Source: Amoebophrya sp. A120 (lineage: Eukaryota > Sar > Dinophyceae > Syndiniales > Amoebophryaceae). From it: DNA of 64,000 nucleotides. Each line of letters opens with the position of its first letter. Within the stretch, counting starts at the first letter, position 1. The notes beneath the pieces are model-generated. The model had not been told where the DNA came from. It ran no database searches and was given only the letters and a program-made list of their open reading frames with translations. This document shows positions 42,780-53,961 of the stretch, in pieces. The DNA is taken from assembly GCA_905178155.1 (NCBI GenBank), contig CAJINV010000012.1:2519407-2583406 (forward strand), read 5' to 3'. The position numbers were made by a program, and so were the translations under genes.

Positions 42780-45700
42780 TCAGAATACTAGCGATCCCGC
42801 TCCTTTTGTCGCCTCGTAGTGCAGATCGCCTCCAGTTTCATCCCCGTCCTCGCGGTCATCCCCATCGTTGCCAACGAAAGCCGCAGCGAAAAGCGGCTCG
42901 TTTCCAGTTATCTTCGTTGCGCCCATGCTGGCTAGTGTTCTTTCCGCCGGTCGTGTTGATTTTCCGTCCGCATCGAGGACGGAGCGCTTCGTAGTAGTTC
43001 CTGTGTGGCCAGCGTGCTGGTGTTTCAGTTTCTCCTCGTCTTCTTCTTGTTCTTGCCGGTAGAAGTTTATCTTCCGTGCATTGTTTCTCCACGAGATGAA
43101 GTTGCGGATTGCCACACCGCCCAGCAGGAGCAGAAAGAGGATGAGGAGCAAGATCATGGCCACGACCACGAAGTAGAGAAGATGTTGAGCACCCCCGGTT
43201 CGAGAAGATGCAAGTACCGTGCGGAAGTAGTCGAGAAGCGTGGCCGTTTTATTTCCCGCAATTGAAATGAGCGGCTCCACCTCTTCTTGCGGATGGTTTA
43301 GGTTTTTGAAGAAACTTGCGCTGCTGGTCCTCTCCACCTCCCCACCTTGTGCTTTTGTAGTTGTCGGGGGTTGCTCTTGCTCTCCACCATGATTTCCCCC
43401 CACGCGGGGGCCACCTTCTTGCCTGCTTCGCTGCTGTATCAAATGCAAATATGTCTGGATCTGGAAGGTTGGAACTTGTAATGCTAGCTTTCACCAACAA
43501 GAGTCCCAGCCTCTTTTGTACATGCAAGCACGCAGTTTCTCATGCGGATTACCTATGAGAAAGTGTTCTGGAAAGTTGTCATGCTAGGTGGCATTCGAAA
43601 CTGTTTCCATCATCCACATTTTAGCATCACAAGTCCCCAGACCCAGACATTTTTGCAATCCATATGCTGCCTCGCTGCCCAGGTGCCCCGGAAGGACGCG
43701 GTGAACGGTTTTTGTTGTTCTGCTGATGTGGTTATGCATTGCGAAAGTGTCTGGGTCTGGAAACTTGTGATGCTGCGTGGCGTATCATGGGGAGGCCACC
43801 AGTGCTGGCGCAGCATGACAAGTTTCTGAGCTTCATCTAGGTGTTGCCTACTCTGCATGACAGACTGCGTTTCTGCATGACAGAAAAGTGGGGCTCTTGG
43901 GTAACGTGCATGACAGATTTAAGAGTCATGCCAGAAAAGCATGACAAACATGCATTCTTCAAGACCCAGAAATTTTTGCATTTGATAGTGGTTCCACGAG
44001 GACCCATCTGGACACCTTCGCCGGCGGCCGACAAGACATCTCTACTTGTGCTCCTCGTCGATGATCCAGCCCCAGTTGATGTCCTTGCCTCGTCGATGTT
44101 GCCCGCAGGCGTGCTGTATGAATTGCAAAAGTATCGCACTCGTATAAAAATAGATGCATTTACAAATTTCCTCAGCATAAAATAATGCTGATGTACCTGA
44201 AGAACAAGATTAAAAGATTTGCATGACTGCAATTCCTACGAGCGCGATACTTTTGCACAGGATAATATGCTGCTTGTCGTACTTGTACCAGAGCTCCCGG
44301 GGGCAGTCCCCGGGAGTTCGTCGCCTCTGTGTTCGTCGGATGCAATACAAATAATTTCCCGTACATGTACACATCGCATCAGAAATTTCCCCAACCTAGA
44401 AGAAGCAACTTGTCATGCTGAAGACGTTTCAAGGAAAGGTTTGTGAACATGGAAGATCACGTTCACGCGTTACGTTTGTACAACATCGAGGGAAAGTTAC
44501 AACTTTGGATACGTCCTCGAGCTCCAGAAAAGAGTGCTTGTGCCGGCGGTGGTATGGAACTGTCAGGATTGAAATCGTCAAAGTTGAAATAGTTTGTGAT
44601 GCATAAAATGGATGCCAGTTGGAACCCAGTTTTCAACCGGCGCATGACAAATTTTGGTGATGCCTAAATCCAGGAGTTAGTCATGCTGTTTAGGCAAAGA
44701 TGACTGATTTTCTCATGCTACTTTAGCAGCTCGAGCTCTAACCCCAAACAGGCTTACAATCGGCCTCCCTTGCCTGCTCTGCAACACACGTATTTCGCGC
44801 TATGCATTTTATGCATCACAGATTATTTCAACTTTGGCGATTTCAAACATGACGCTTCCATAGCTGGTGCTCCCAGTCCCACTCGCCGTCGTTGTTATCG
44901 TGAGAAAAAAGTGTTACAGTTACACATTTGTTGGAGTTTCTGCATCACAAATTTTCTCTGTGTCGTGACAGAGAAAACTTGTAATGCGAAGATCATAAGG
45001 GAAAACAGGAAGGAAACGCGGCTCCTAAGCATTTCCTGCATGAGAAAGGTTGTCTGTGTTGCCGGTCTTGCAACACAATGTGTAACTGTAACACTTTTTT
45101 CTTGCGATAGTTGTCATAATCATGATACTGGTACACGTGGTACTCCCCGTCCACGTCGTCGTCGTCCTCGTCGTCAGCTCTCGCTCTGCTTTTTTTATCA
45201 GATGTAAAAATGTCTGGGTCTGGAAGAGTCCGAACTTGTGATGCTGCATTTGGATTCCAAAAAAATCTGCATAAGCAGCAAAGGGAATGCAAAAATTTTA
45301 GCTACGCGGTGAGGGCATTTGCCATGCGGAATACTTAGCCATCGCAGAGCCCTGAAAATGTCTGTGATGCTAGGGCATGCATCACAGACATCATGGCCCA
45401 TGCAAAACGTGCATGACAAGTCTCAGAATCTTCCAGACCCAGACATTTTTGCATTTTATATTTTTTCCCGCGCTTCGATTTCTTGCTCCTCGCGTTACCG
45501 CTACCACGTAAGGACTTCTTCTTTTCTATGACCATGAAAAATGCCCCCTCCCCAAAATATCAAAGCGGAAATCTGTGATGCAGATTTGTGGCCACAAATC
45601 AGCTTTGCGATGCTAGAAGGCAAAAGATGCGGACTGTAGGGCTGCCTAGCTGGGAAGAGCCTTGCAGCTCCAGGATGACAGGAGGCAACTGGAAGTGGGA

Positions 45701-45900
45701 AACAGCATGACAGATTACCTGCAATATAGGCCGCGGCGTCGTCTCTTGGACTTCTAGCAATACAAGTCGACTTGTGTACTCAAATACAGCATCACACATT
45801 CGCGCATGTTCCGTTTCCGATAAGGGGTGGGGGCTTTTTTCACTTTGATATTCTCCTTCTTGGTACTTTGCACCTGAGTGTCCACGTTTACCTCTTTTTT
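42780..45900 (-). CDS. Unknown single-pass membrane protein, exons split by 8 introners
   Basis: Nine exons remain in one open frame across eight introners. The upstream part is charged and low-complexity (EKKKSLRGSGNARSKKSKRG, then an Asp/Glu run, VYQYHDYDNDGEWDW, HQRRHKHSFLELEDEHRG and a Ser/Thr-rich linker). Near the C-terminus is one strong membrane helix (LYFVVVAMILLLILFLLLLG) followed by basic RNFISWRNNARKINFYRQ, then an acidic tail. That suggests a type I or tail-proximal membrane protein. The family is unknown. The 5' end is unresolved: the first exon seen ends near 45890 at a plausible AG acceptor, so a GT-AG intron probably links it to coding sequence upstream, perhaps the ORF at 46113-47714. 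Confidence 0.65.
43437..43664. mobile_element. Introner IE, family A (membrane-protein gene)
   Basis: Ends TATC/CATA, TSD TGCTG/TGCTG; subtype close to 5051. Excision joins GTWAAR to QQRSRQEG in frame. Confidence 0.84.
43733..43987. mobile_element. Introner IE, family A, reversed (membrane-protein gene)
   Basis: Ends TATG/GATA, TSD GTGGT/GTGGT. Interior is the reverse complement of the subtype at 6086. Excision joins GPRGT to TSAEQQKP in frame. Confidence 0.85.
44117..44267. mobile_element. Introner IE, family B (membrane-protein gene)
   Basis: Left end TATG; right end GATAATA (three extra bases), TSD TGCTG/TGCTG. Excision joins STTSS to TPAGNIDE in frame. Confidence 0.82.
44339..44511. mobile_element. 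Introner IE, family I, reversed (membrane-protein gene)
   Basis: Ends GATG/GATA, TSD CGTCG/CGTCC. The order of its two ends is opposite to the family I copies at 26141, 30950, 57424 and 59317. Excision joins LELED to EHRGDELP in frame. Confidence 0.8.
44553..44862. mobile_element. Introner IE, family C (membrane-protein gene)
   Basis: Ends TATG/CATA, TSD GGTGG/GCTGG. Excision joins EWDWEHQ to RRHKHSFL in frame. Confidence 0.82.
44896..45109. mobile_element. Introner IE, family J (membrane-protein gene)
   Basis: Ends TATC/GATA, TSD GTTGT/GTTGT. It leaves a 33-nt exon to its left. Excision joins YHDYDN to DGEWDW in frame. Confidence 0.85.
45196..45460. mobile_element. Introner IE, family A (membrane-protein gene)
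   Basis: Ends TATC/TATA, TSD TTTTT/TTTTT. Same orientation and subtype as 3841. Excision joins SKRGKK to SRARADDE in frame. Confidence 0.82.
45527..45850. mobile_element. Introner IE, family D (membrane-protein gene)
   Basis: Ends TATG/GATA, TSD TTTTC/TTCTC. Excision joins QSTKKE to KKKSLRG in frame. Confidence 0.8.
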
Positions 45901-46112
45901 CAACGAAATTCAAGAATTCACTTTTGCGGCGGCGCGAGGCCGCCTTTATTCCTGCTACTGGGAACAAGACTGCTGCCCGAAACGTGGCGGAGTTCTTGCG
46001 ACTTCGCCCGTTAAATCAGGACACTTCATGCGCGACATGGCTTACACGGGGGAGTGCGTCATTGCGGGGATGGCTGCTCAAGAGTATTGAAGGCCTAACT
46101 CTCTTGCGTTTC

Positions 46113-47714
46113 TCATTCTTCACCACCTTTCTCTGGGCCTCTGAAGGAGATCAAAAAGGGCAACCCCGGAGTCCGGGCCGGACCTTCCTGTCCGGGGCTA
46201 GGGGGGGTCGCAAGCGCAACCAATGTTGGGCAAATGGTGGGGGTGCAGACAAATTTCTGGAGAAGCCAGAACCGCATTGGCATCTTCACCGTGTTTTTCA
46301 CGGTTTTTTCAATTTTCTCCTTGTAAAAGTTGATGTTTTTCATCATCACCGTCAAGCCGCTGCAGGAGCTCCTCTTCACGCGAAGATGCGCGCAAGTTTT
46401 ATTATTTCCTGTAGTTGTTTTACCATTCGTCCCGGCTTTTTTGTTCTTCCGTCTTCTGTTACTCTTACTTGTACAAAAACTTTGGCTGTGGATTGAGCAG
46501 CTGTCGCCAACATCAAGAAGTGGTGATGCCACGACCTGCAGTGCCGCCGGCGTTGTTGTTCTGGAGGATGGGGTAGTAGTTGTTTCAGCAGATGAAAAAT
46601 ATGTACTAGATCCAGAACAAGCAGTTGTTCCGGGTTCGTCTTGTGAGGACGGCGAAGCTGCTGGTGCTGTGTGGTCAGACACATCAACCGCGAGCCGATC
46701 CATGAGCATGACCTCCTGGGTTGATTTTATTCCCTCGTCGCCCAAAATAAGATCTGCAGTTGTGTTCTTCTTACCCGTTCCGGTTCCAGCAGGGAGCTTC
46801 TTTTGTTCTTCCTTGAGGTCGTTCACCTCCACCACGTAGTTCTCCTTTTGGTCCTGAACAGCAGACGAGGACACTGGCTCCACCTCCGGAAGCTGCGATG
46901 GTGATGCAGCGCGATCTAGATCTTTCATCTCTATGCCCCGCTTCTTTCCGTTCTTCTTCTTCTTCTTGCGCCAAAAGGTTTTGGTTTTCTTCGTCGTGGC
47001 CCCCGTCAGTCCAGTTGTCATCATCTCGGCTCTTGTTGGGAGATCATGATTATTATGGTCGTGTCCACTATGACCCTGCGAGTCGTGCTCATGGCCATCT
47101 TCGCTTGCGCTTGCTCCGCACATCAACACCCTCGGCGACCCTGCAACTTCCTGGGTTCGGGCGTCGTCCTCGGAGCGGGTGCGGGCATGTATTCTTTGCG
47201 GCTCTACTTGGGGGTTATTTCCCGCTTGTCGCTCCTGGTTGTCCTTGCCGCTGACAAACTTCTTCGTTAGGAGAACAAGTTCTGGCTTGTTTCCTCCAGC
47301 CTTTCCTTTCGACCACCACCACCAGCGGCTAGAAAGAGTGAACAACGGCCGCGCAAGAAGACCACGCACGCAGAGGGATGAACAAGAACTGGATACCACG
47401 ATCATGTCGGAGCATTTTTCGTAGCTTCGCTTGAAAATTGATCTTGTTCCGCCGTTGCAAGGACCACATCGCCGTTGGTGGATGTTGCAGCACCAGGCAG
47501 AAGTCTTCGTCGCTTTCTCCTTCTGCTTGGAGAGAAGGACTAAAGGGAGAGCGACAGGAAGACGCGAGATTTTCTCGGAAGACGCCCGGGGCGCAATAGC
47601 AGCAGTGAGATCTTCTCGCTGCTCCTCTTCGTCTTCACTTCGCTCAGATTCCCCTTGTTGCGCCCTCGGCCGCGCATTCATCCTGGTGTCAAAGATGCGC
47701 GGCATGCACATCAT
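46113..47714 (-). CDS. Hypothetical low-complexity protein, long introner-free ORF
   Basis: 533 codons from the ATG at 47714 (MMCMPRIFDTRMNARPRAQQ), the longest uninterrupted frame with copy-number-free sequence apart from the duplicated gene. Composition is charged and repetitive: acidic SERSEDEEEQRED, a His-rich stretch EDGHEHDSQGHSGHDHNNHD (possible metal binding), a basic run FWRKKKKKNGKKR, and Ser/Thr-rich linkers. A moderately hydrophobic part near residues 100-120 (SDMIVVSSSCSSLCVRGLLA) may be a membrane segment. No family recognised. It could be the 5' exon of the membrane-protein gene at 42780-45900 through a GT-AG intron (a GTGGTG donor lies near 46130), but I could not fix the junction. 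Confidence 0.5.
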   Translation of the reverse strand: MMCMPRIFDTRMNARPRAQQGESERSEDEEEQREDLTAAIAPRASSEKISRLPVALPLVLLSKQKEKATKTSAWCCNIHQRRCGPCNGGTRSIFKRSYEKCSDMIVVSSSCSSLCVRGLLARPLFTLSSRWWWWSKGKAGGNKPELVLLTKKFVSGKDNQERQAGNNPQVEPQRIHARTRSEDDARTQEVAGSPRVLMCGASASEDGHEHDSQGHSGHDHNNHDLPTRAEMMTTGLTGATTKKTKTFWRKKKKKNGKKRGIEMKDLDRAASPSQLPEVEPVSSSAVQDQKENYVVEVNDLKEEQKKLPAGTGTGKKNTTADLILGDEGIKSTQEVMLMDRLAVDVSDHTAPAASPSSQDEPGTTACSGSSTYFSSAETTTTPSSRTTTPAALQVVASPLLDVGDSCSIHSQSFCTSKSNRRRKNKKAGTNGKTTTGNNKTCAHLRVKRSSCSGLTVMMKNINFYKEKIEKTVKNTVKMPMRFWLLQKFVCTPTICPTLVALATPPSPGQEGPARTPGLPFLISFRGPEKGGEE

Positions 47715-50402
47715 CTTCCTGCTGCGCAACTCATTTTATTCATTTGCACTTGAGCTGGTTGAAGTTGAACGTGAACTCCAGCCGCTGCTGCATTAATCAG
47801 CATCGGAGGAGATGATGCTAGCATTGTAACTGTACCTACTGAAAAATCATACAAGATGTAGATAGGGCTAATTAGATTACCACCTCGTCTTCTGGTCGCA
47901 ACCAGAAACATCACGCTTCAATTATCAGGTTCTTTCTAATGGCACTCGCACCACGACGCTGCCGGTATGCGAACTATTTGCTTTCGAAACGACGAGACGA
48001 TATTACGAAACGGCTTCGACGATATAACTCTGGTCCGACCGAGGACGAAGTAAAAATGGCACCTCACTGTTGCTGGTGCTAGCTGCTTAATGCAAGATGA
48101 AACACGATTTTCCAATAGCATCGCTCAGCATGTTGTAGTACTACCCACATATTAGCGGTCGCTCCACTCTCCACGATTTCGAAGACTCTCACGATTACGA
48201 ACCGGGAAAAGATGATCATGATTTTCTTAATAAGCAAGTCCAAGATTCGAACTGCCACGACGATATTGAAGGGACATTATACTTTTCGATAATTTCGAGA
48301 ATGCTCCTACGTCGCGGATCCCAAAAACATAAAATCAATTATTGAAAATGACGCGAAATCGGAACAAAAGAAAGCACATCGAAGGCACCCATATTAGAGC
48401 AGCAGCAGAACGCGAGCGCTCCTACTTTCCTGCACTAGTAAACGAGTGCATCACCACATTTTATCTTTTTTCGCTTGAAGTCGTGTACAGGTAGAGAATT
48501 TTCGAGCGGTTTGAGAAAGAAGTTCTAACCTTCCCGCGAATCAACAGCAAAATAAAGATCGGGTCTTCGTAGTTCTCTACTGAGGCACCAAATGCAAATC
48601 GAGTCAAACTTTATTATCTTTTAGGTGCGGACTGGGGAGCATGTAGAGGTCGTCCGGCAGTTAATATTTTTGGCTCAAAAGCCGGGGCGCTCGATCTGCT
48701 TTGGTTGTAGCCGCGACCTTATCAAATGTAAAAATGTCTGGGTCTGCAAGAATTCATGTTTGACATGCTTGTCTGGCATGACTCTTAAATCTGTCATGCA
48801 CATTGCAGAAGAGCTCCGCTTTTCTGTGATGCAGACGCGCAGTTTGTCATGCAGAATAGGCAACACCTAGGAGCTCAGAAACGTGTCATGCTGAGCGAGC
48901 ATTTGTAGCCTCATCATGAGACGCCACCCAGCATCACAAGTTCCCAGACGCAGACATTTTTACTTTTGATAGACCTTTAGTAGATGCAGCTTCATCGCGA
49001 GAGAGATCACAACTTTAGGTTCATTTACAATAGCGGTATAAAAATTTTGTACTGTATTCCTAAATATTTACAAAACTACAGAATATTTTAGAAGTAGAGT
49101 GCTTTTTGCAAATTCATTATCAGAGTAGAGCTGACGATAATATCATGCTTAGTATAACTAGAAGCCCTGAATAATGCCTGTTAGCAAACCTCGTGGCGAT
49201 AGTGTCGTGACTTTTTACAGAGCGTTCTTTGGTCGGCTAGTTGTATTCTTTCTCTGTATGATTCTGTGCAAGTAAGATGAGACTGCGTTTCTTCATTTGT
49301 GCAGGAAAAATGCAGCTTCGGGTTCGGGATTTTCTTTTTGAGGCGAAAATAACAGTTCGCTATCGCAGCTGCATGCTGGTAGGCATGGGAGCTACAGTCA
49401 ATCATATTTGTATTTCGCCGCTTAAGCTCGGCTCCTAGCGTGGTAAAAAGAAGTCACGGTTTGCAACTAGTCCTGTTTTATTTCTACCTGCAGCTATGGG
49501 AAAGAGGTATCTAGTAACCCATTGTATTGCGTTCCTGCGCCCTGATCATATGTAATTTTTTTCGATACAGTTTGTTCGTTTTGGTGAAACACCACGAGAG
49601 TGAAGATCAACTTGAACTTGCATTTATTGTCAACATCTTCAGCCACAATTATGAGGTTGCTACTTCTGAAACTGGTGTTTTCGTAACTCAGTCGTGGAAA
49701 ATAATGATCCACTCCGACTGGATTACTAGTCTGATCTGCGAAACAAGTCTGATACTCTGCTGTGCAATTGATCTGCTGTAATAAATAGGAGGTCTGATAA
49801 CTGATAAAATAACTGTGACAATTAGTAGTAAATAAAACGATCTGTTAAATAAAGTGTCTGATAGTAAAACAACAATACGAAACTTTTGACAACAAATCTT
49901 GAAACATAAAATTGTCTTTCTTCCAGTCCATACAAAGCATTTTTACTTCGAGACTTCGAATGCGGTAGAATAGCTGTCAACATCGGCCTACAAGCTTATT
50001 CATACACACATCAATATCATTTCCTGTGTGATGGTCCGCAAAATCTAGGTGTGAAAACATTAAATCGGTTTTTCATAGTTAGAGACAGCCGAACTGCTCG
50101 TCTCTACTATTTATTCTGTGTGATTATTCTTGAAACTTGGATGATGTCTGATCCTTTCTTTTTTCCCGAAACTTTTTTCTTCTCCGATCAGAAAACCTGA
50201 GGCGTGTTTTGCGATCATTTCTCCACTTGGCAAGCACTTTCACTTGAAGAGGGGCGGCGCAACTAGAACAAGACACAGCATACGTCTGTATCTGTAATGC
50301 TGTCCTTGCATGACAACGATGTTGGGCTACCTACTTAAGCAACGACATGAATCAGAACCTTGTTGAACCGCATGACAAAATAAATCCGGAAACTGATACC
50401 GT
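47715..50402. other. Mostly non-coding, with one orphan introner
   Basis: 2.7 kb with only short ORFs, AT-rich after 49000. The isolated introner at 48720 hints at a short or unrecognised gene around 48600-49010; nothing else is seen. Confidence 0.45.
48720..48971. mobile_element. Introner IE, family A (orphan, no recognised host gene)
   Basis: Ends TATC/GATA, TSD GACCT/GACCT, same subtype and orientation as 6086. Its flanks, joined, stay open for about 42 codons on the minus strand (starting near RDEAASTKGRGYN), so it may mark a small gene. Confidence 0.82.
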
Positions 50403-51604
50403 TTAATCACAACCGATCTGCTCCTCGATTTCTTGGATGCGGCGCTGCAAGCCCAGGATTTGTTGCTGCACCAGTATGACGCGAAACTTGTGGAAACGAT
50501 CACTTCCTTTGCACATTTATTTCGCACGATAATGAAGACCATCACCATCTTCTCGCTTCTTTCAGCATAATTAAATGGTTGCTTTATCTGTGTGCTCTGG
50601 TAGCCGTAGCCCGTCGCAAGTTGTGGCATGCGTGCAATAAATTTCTGTGCGAAAATAAACTTCAGCATGGGAAATTAGCGTTTGTAAACAATTTCTTTTT
50701 TTCATAAGGGACGTCTTCTCGCCCTTCAGAGTGGTAATCTGCTGCTGCAGTCGGGCGTTGTCCTGGAAATTGGTGATTTTTTCGATAATTCAACAAATTT
50801 CAATTTAATTGTGATGCAACTTCCAGCATGAGAAACGATATTTCTATATGCGTCGTTCTGCATGACAAAGAACAATTGATACCGCGCGCTGCTGGGCGAA
50901 GTGGCGCTTGACCTCATCCTGCATCCGCTGGACATCGGCAACCATTGTCTTCTTCAGATGCTATGCAGCATTAAAAACGATTCAAAGTACTTCTACTACC
51001 ATGCAGCTACTTTCATCTTGCTACGCATGACAGTGAGTACATCTACAATCTGTCATGCGCAAGATGAGCCTTGCATGAGTAAAGCATCGAATCAACCTGT
51101 TCACTTGTGATAACTCCTGCAATTGGGCCTGGTAGTGCTGTTCGATGTTCTGCTTGTCGTTACCTGGAGATCATTTTTTAGGACAAAAGTCATAGATTGA
51201 TTTGTCATGCAAAAACAAGACAATAGATAGCCAGACAGCTTTGTCATGCGAAAGTACCATAAACCGAAAAAAACATCAAACTCTAATCTAGTAAGTACGC
51301 AGAGACTCGATTTCCTGTCGCTGGGCGGCGAGCTCCTCGTTTTGCATGGAAATGAAGTCTTCCAACGAAGCAAGCTTTCCCTTCAAACCCGTCAGTATGC
51401 AGTGCAAAAGTTTATTCGTGCTTGTCGTAGTTTTTGCATTACAAATTTTCTCAGCATGGCAAATGGGATAATTTGTCATGCTGAATGACCTAAGAAACTA
51501 GGTTTGTCATGCATTTTTGCAATTACTACGACAAGTAGAAGTACAACGTTGCTTTTGCAGTGCATAGTCGGCATCATGCTGTTAAAGCTCTCCGCCGTCG
51601 CCAT
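50403..51604 (-). CDS. Short coiled-coil protein, 125 residues, 6 exons
   Basis: Six exons joined across one clear introner, two decayed introner-like introns and two GT-AG introns sum to exactly 126 codons. The protein is almost entirely a heptad-rich helix after a short N-terminus: MATAESFNSMMPTGLKGKLA, ISMQNEELAAQRQEIESLR, IEQHYQAQLQELKKTMVAD, MQDEVKRHFAQQRADNARL, ITTLKGEKTSLQQQILGLQ and ending IQEIEEQIGCD. Size and pattern resemble small axonemal or basal-body coiled-coil proteins (CCDC153-like), but that is only a guess. Start ATG at 51604. The continuous heptads across every junction support the splice model. Confidence 0.75.
50475..50706. mobile_element. Decayed introner-like intron (coiled-coil gene)
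   Basis: Keeps TATG/CATA ends but the terminal repeats and flanks (ACCAG/AGGGA) no longer match. Removing it with 5 bp joins GEKTSL to QQQILGLQ in frame. Confidence 0.6.
50763..50882 (-). other. GT-AG intron (coiled-coil gene)
   Basis: Minus-strand donor GTATCA, acceptor TTTCCAG, 120 bp; joins FAQQRA to DNARLQQQ in frame. Contains introner-type words such as TTTGTCATGC. Confidence 0.75.
50962..51112. mobile_element. Decayed introner-like intron (coiled-coil gene)
   Basis: Ends TATG/GATA retained, terminal repeats eroded, flanks GATGC/ACTCC. Removal with 5 bp joins QAQLQEL to KKTMVADV in frame. GCATGACA words persist inside. Confidence 0.6.
51164..51298 (-). other. GT-AG intron (coiled-coil gene)
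   Basis: Minus-strand donor GTACTTAC, acceptor TCTCCAG, 135 bp; joins QEIESL to RNDKQNIE in frame. GCATGACAAA occurs twice inside, suggesting descent from an introner. Confidence 0.75.
51396..51566. mobile_element. Introner IE, diverged B-like (coiled-coil gene)
   Basis: Ends TATG/CATA, TSD GTCAG/GTCGG. Excision joins NSMMP to TGLKGKLA in frame. Confidence 0.82.
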
Positions 51605-53186
51605 TGGCGAGTTCTTGACCTTCGTTTTGATGTGTGTAGGGGTGTTTGCATCACAGTCTAAAATGGACGCGCTGATTATGCATGACAAAGTGAAAATGTT
51701 GCACGATCTCTACCAATTATGCTGATTATGCATGACAAAATGTCTCACCATGTTAATAACCAAGAACCACAAGTAGAATACCATCGGGCTCATGACAGAC
51801 TGGGCCATTTTTTGGGTTGGTGTTTTTTGCTTCAAAAAAAGATGAAGCAAAGGACTTTGTCTTTAAGTTTTGTCCGACGAAGACAATTGAACTTCGGTTT
51901 GTTCGTTGCTCGTGTAGTTTGTCGTGTAAACACAACCCCCTTCAAGAAAAAATCTCTCAGCTGTGATTTTTCAGTCAGATTTTCGAAAATTCAAGCGAAA
52001 GCAATTTTTATGAATCGGGATGGACAGGAGCTTGCTAGACCAGTGCGTTTTTCTTGAAGTATACAGCGCTATCTCTGACGTACTTCGACGATAATATGTT
52101 GACGAGAGAACGGACGGTTTTGTTTGTGTTAGTGTTCTTGGTGTGTAAAGTAAATGTTCCGAGTGCGTAAAAAAAACCATGCTCATCATGATGCGGAGAA
52201 ATGAGGTTGAGGGTTTGTTCTTTTCGTGTTGGGGGGAAGTGAAAGAAAAAGAATGATTATAGTCGCGGAAAATATATTGTGGTCGGGTTATACTTGTGCT
52301 ATTGATGTTGTGGTTGTGGACGAAATTCTACGTTTTTCTTGGCTCAATTCTCCGAGGATCTAAAGAGCAAACGCGACACATAGTTAACCCCGACGAGACG
52401 AAGATGATCCGCTCTCAAAAAACCAGCTGTTTCTATATTCGAACACGAAGTGAACACGTAGAAGACGCTGTTGCAGTTGACCACCAGACGTCATCTTCAC
52501 CAAATTGAAATTTCTTCACATACAAAGCAATATACGTCGCATGCTGGTGCTAAAATGTAGCTTGCTAATTCTAAAAATGGACCGATGCACGAACAAACTT
52601 TTTTCTAGTGCGACGATTCCATCTGTGCTCTAGAAGTACCTCTACTCCTGCACGTCGACGTCCTAGGCGAGGCATTGCGCCACAACGCTGTCGCAGCTGC
52701 ATAAGCGACTGCGACAATCGACGGTAGTATTTGTCGTGTGTCTGAGCCAGAAATACAAATCTAGCGCTACTGTCTTTCTAGGTACGTCGATCGTGTCTTT
52801 CTTTTGATGATGATCATGCCGAAAAAATGTGCTCCTGCCACCGCACCAAGAACTTCTTCTTTTTCCAAAACGATAATCCGACCATCTAGTGCCCCTTCTG
52901 ATTCTTAGTACTGCGATCCGGCAGGATATCCACGTTGCAGTTACCCTCCTTCCTTTTCCGCATGAAGAGATCCAGATCGGCTGTAAATATTTGTTGTCGG
53001 ATCATGCCTACCAACTATTTTTTGCAACGGCTCTCAAGCATCAGAAACGCAATAAACGACTTACCCTTTCTAGTTTTTGCAAGAGAAACACTTTATGCGG
53101 GTTTTTAAAAACCACACTGATATTACCTCCAAAACAGTTGCACTCCGCGCGGAAATACTGGTAGCGACACCTCGGATCCTCCTCTC
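51605..53186. other. Intergenic, no supported gene
   Basis: Short ORFs only. A 19-bp word GCTGATTATGCATGACAAA occurs at 51671 and again at 51721 (50-bp period), possibly a scrap of an introner. Confidence 0.5.
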
Positions 53187-53961
53187 CTAGTTCACGGGCG
53201 CAGCGGCAGAATTGCTGTTTTTGTTCTTGATTGCCTCTTCACGCGTAACAACCACAACCACCTGCAAAGAGAGAGAAACGCGATCACATATGACAAGTAA
53301 AAATCCAAAACCGTCACAGTCATGATATACCGAGAACCGGATGAGACAGCTGTTGACGTGGTTTTTCTGCGACATTGTCCGTGGATCATCGCTGTACGGA
53401 AAATAGGCGGTCACGTAGTCCCAACCCGCGGGAGAGCCCTGGTGTTGATTTATTTTTTCCAAGACTTATACAAGAACTTCCTTATGCTTAAGTCCTGTCT
53501 TTCTCCCATGCACACGAATCTCATCGTACTGATCAATCCTACTGCTGCCATGTGGTTCGCAAAATTCTTTACCAGCGCCTTCTCCAGTGAGTTATGGATG
53601 TGTCAGGATCGAAATCGACAAAATCGAAAAACTTGTGATGCATAAAATGTAGGGCACTGAAGGCCTGTCTTGGGGAGCATGCAAATGAGACCGATGGCAA
53701 GCCTGTTTAGGGGTATGCAATGTGCTGCCAGAATAGCATGACAGGGGCAGTCTTCTTTGTCTAAACAGCATGACAGACTGGATTTCGGTGCTCCCGAAAT
53801 TTGTGATGCGCCACTTGGAAACTGAGGCTCCAACTGGTATCGATTTTATGCATCACAAATTTTTCGATTTTGTCAATTTCGATTCTGACACTTCCATACG
53901 AGTACCCCTTCGGGTAAAACCCCTCGGTGTGTATGGAAGCAAAATGCAGGAGTACTAGGTG
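53187..53961 (-). CDS. Unknown protein, 5'-broken gene fragment
   Basis: Three exons joined by a family C introner and two very short GT-AG introns (77 and 69 bp) read FASIHTEGFYPKGYSLEKAL, VKNFANHMAAVGLISTMRF, GSPAGWDYVTAYFPYSDDPR and VVVVVTREEAIKNKNSNSA, ending at 53187. No family is recognised. No start codon is available in the first exon, and the sequence beyond the introner at 53962 is closed in this frame, so the gene is 5'-truncated or decaying. A partial second copy of its first exon lies at 54955-54999, without the introner. Confidence 0.55.
53262..53330 (-). other. GT-AG intron, 69 bp
   Basis: Donor GTATAT, pyrimidine-rich acceptor CTCTTTGCAG on the minus strand. Length is a multiple of three and the frame stays open through it, so retention would not be disruptive. 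Confidence 0.65.
53439..53515 (-). other. GT-AG intron, 77 bp
   Basis: Donor GTGTGC, acceptor CACCAG on the minus strand; joins STMRF to GSPAGWDY. Without it the two exons are in different frames. Confidence 0.6.
53594..53898. mobile_element. Introner IE, family C (gene fragment at 53 kb)
   Basis: Ends TATG/CATA, TSD TGAGT/CGAGT. The same exon sequence is present without the element at about 54955-54990 (empty site CTCCAGCGAGTACC). Confidence 0.88.

Noticed and set aside
48665-48690. Possible relic of the dinoflagellate spliced leader (TTTTTGGCTCAAAAG)
   Set aside because: Only about 11 bases match the known leader 3' part and it is not at a transcript start; chance is likely.
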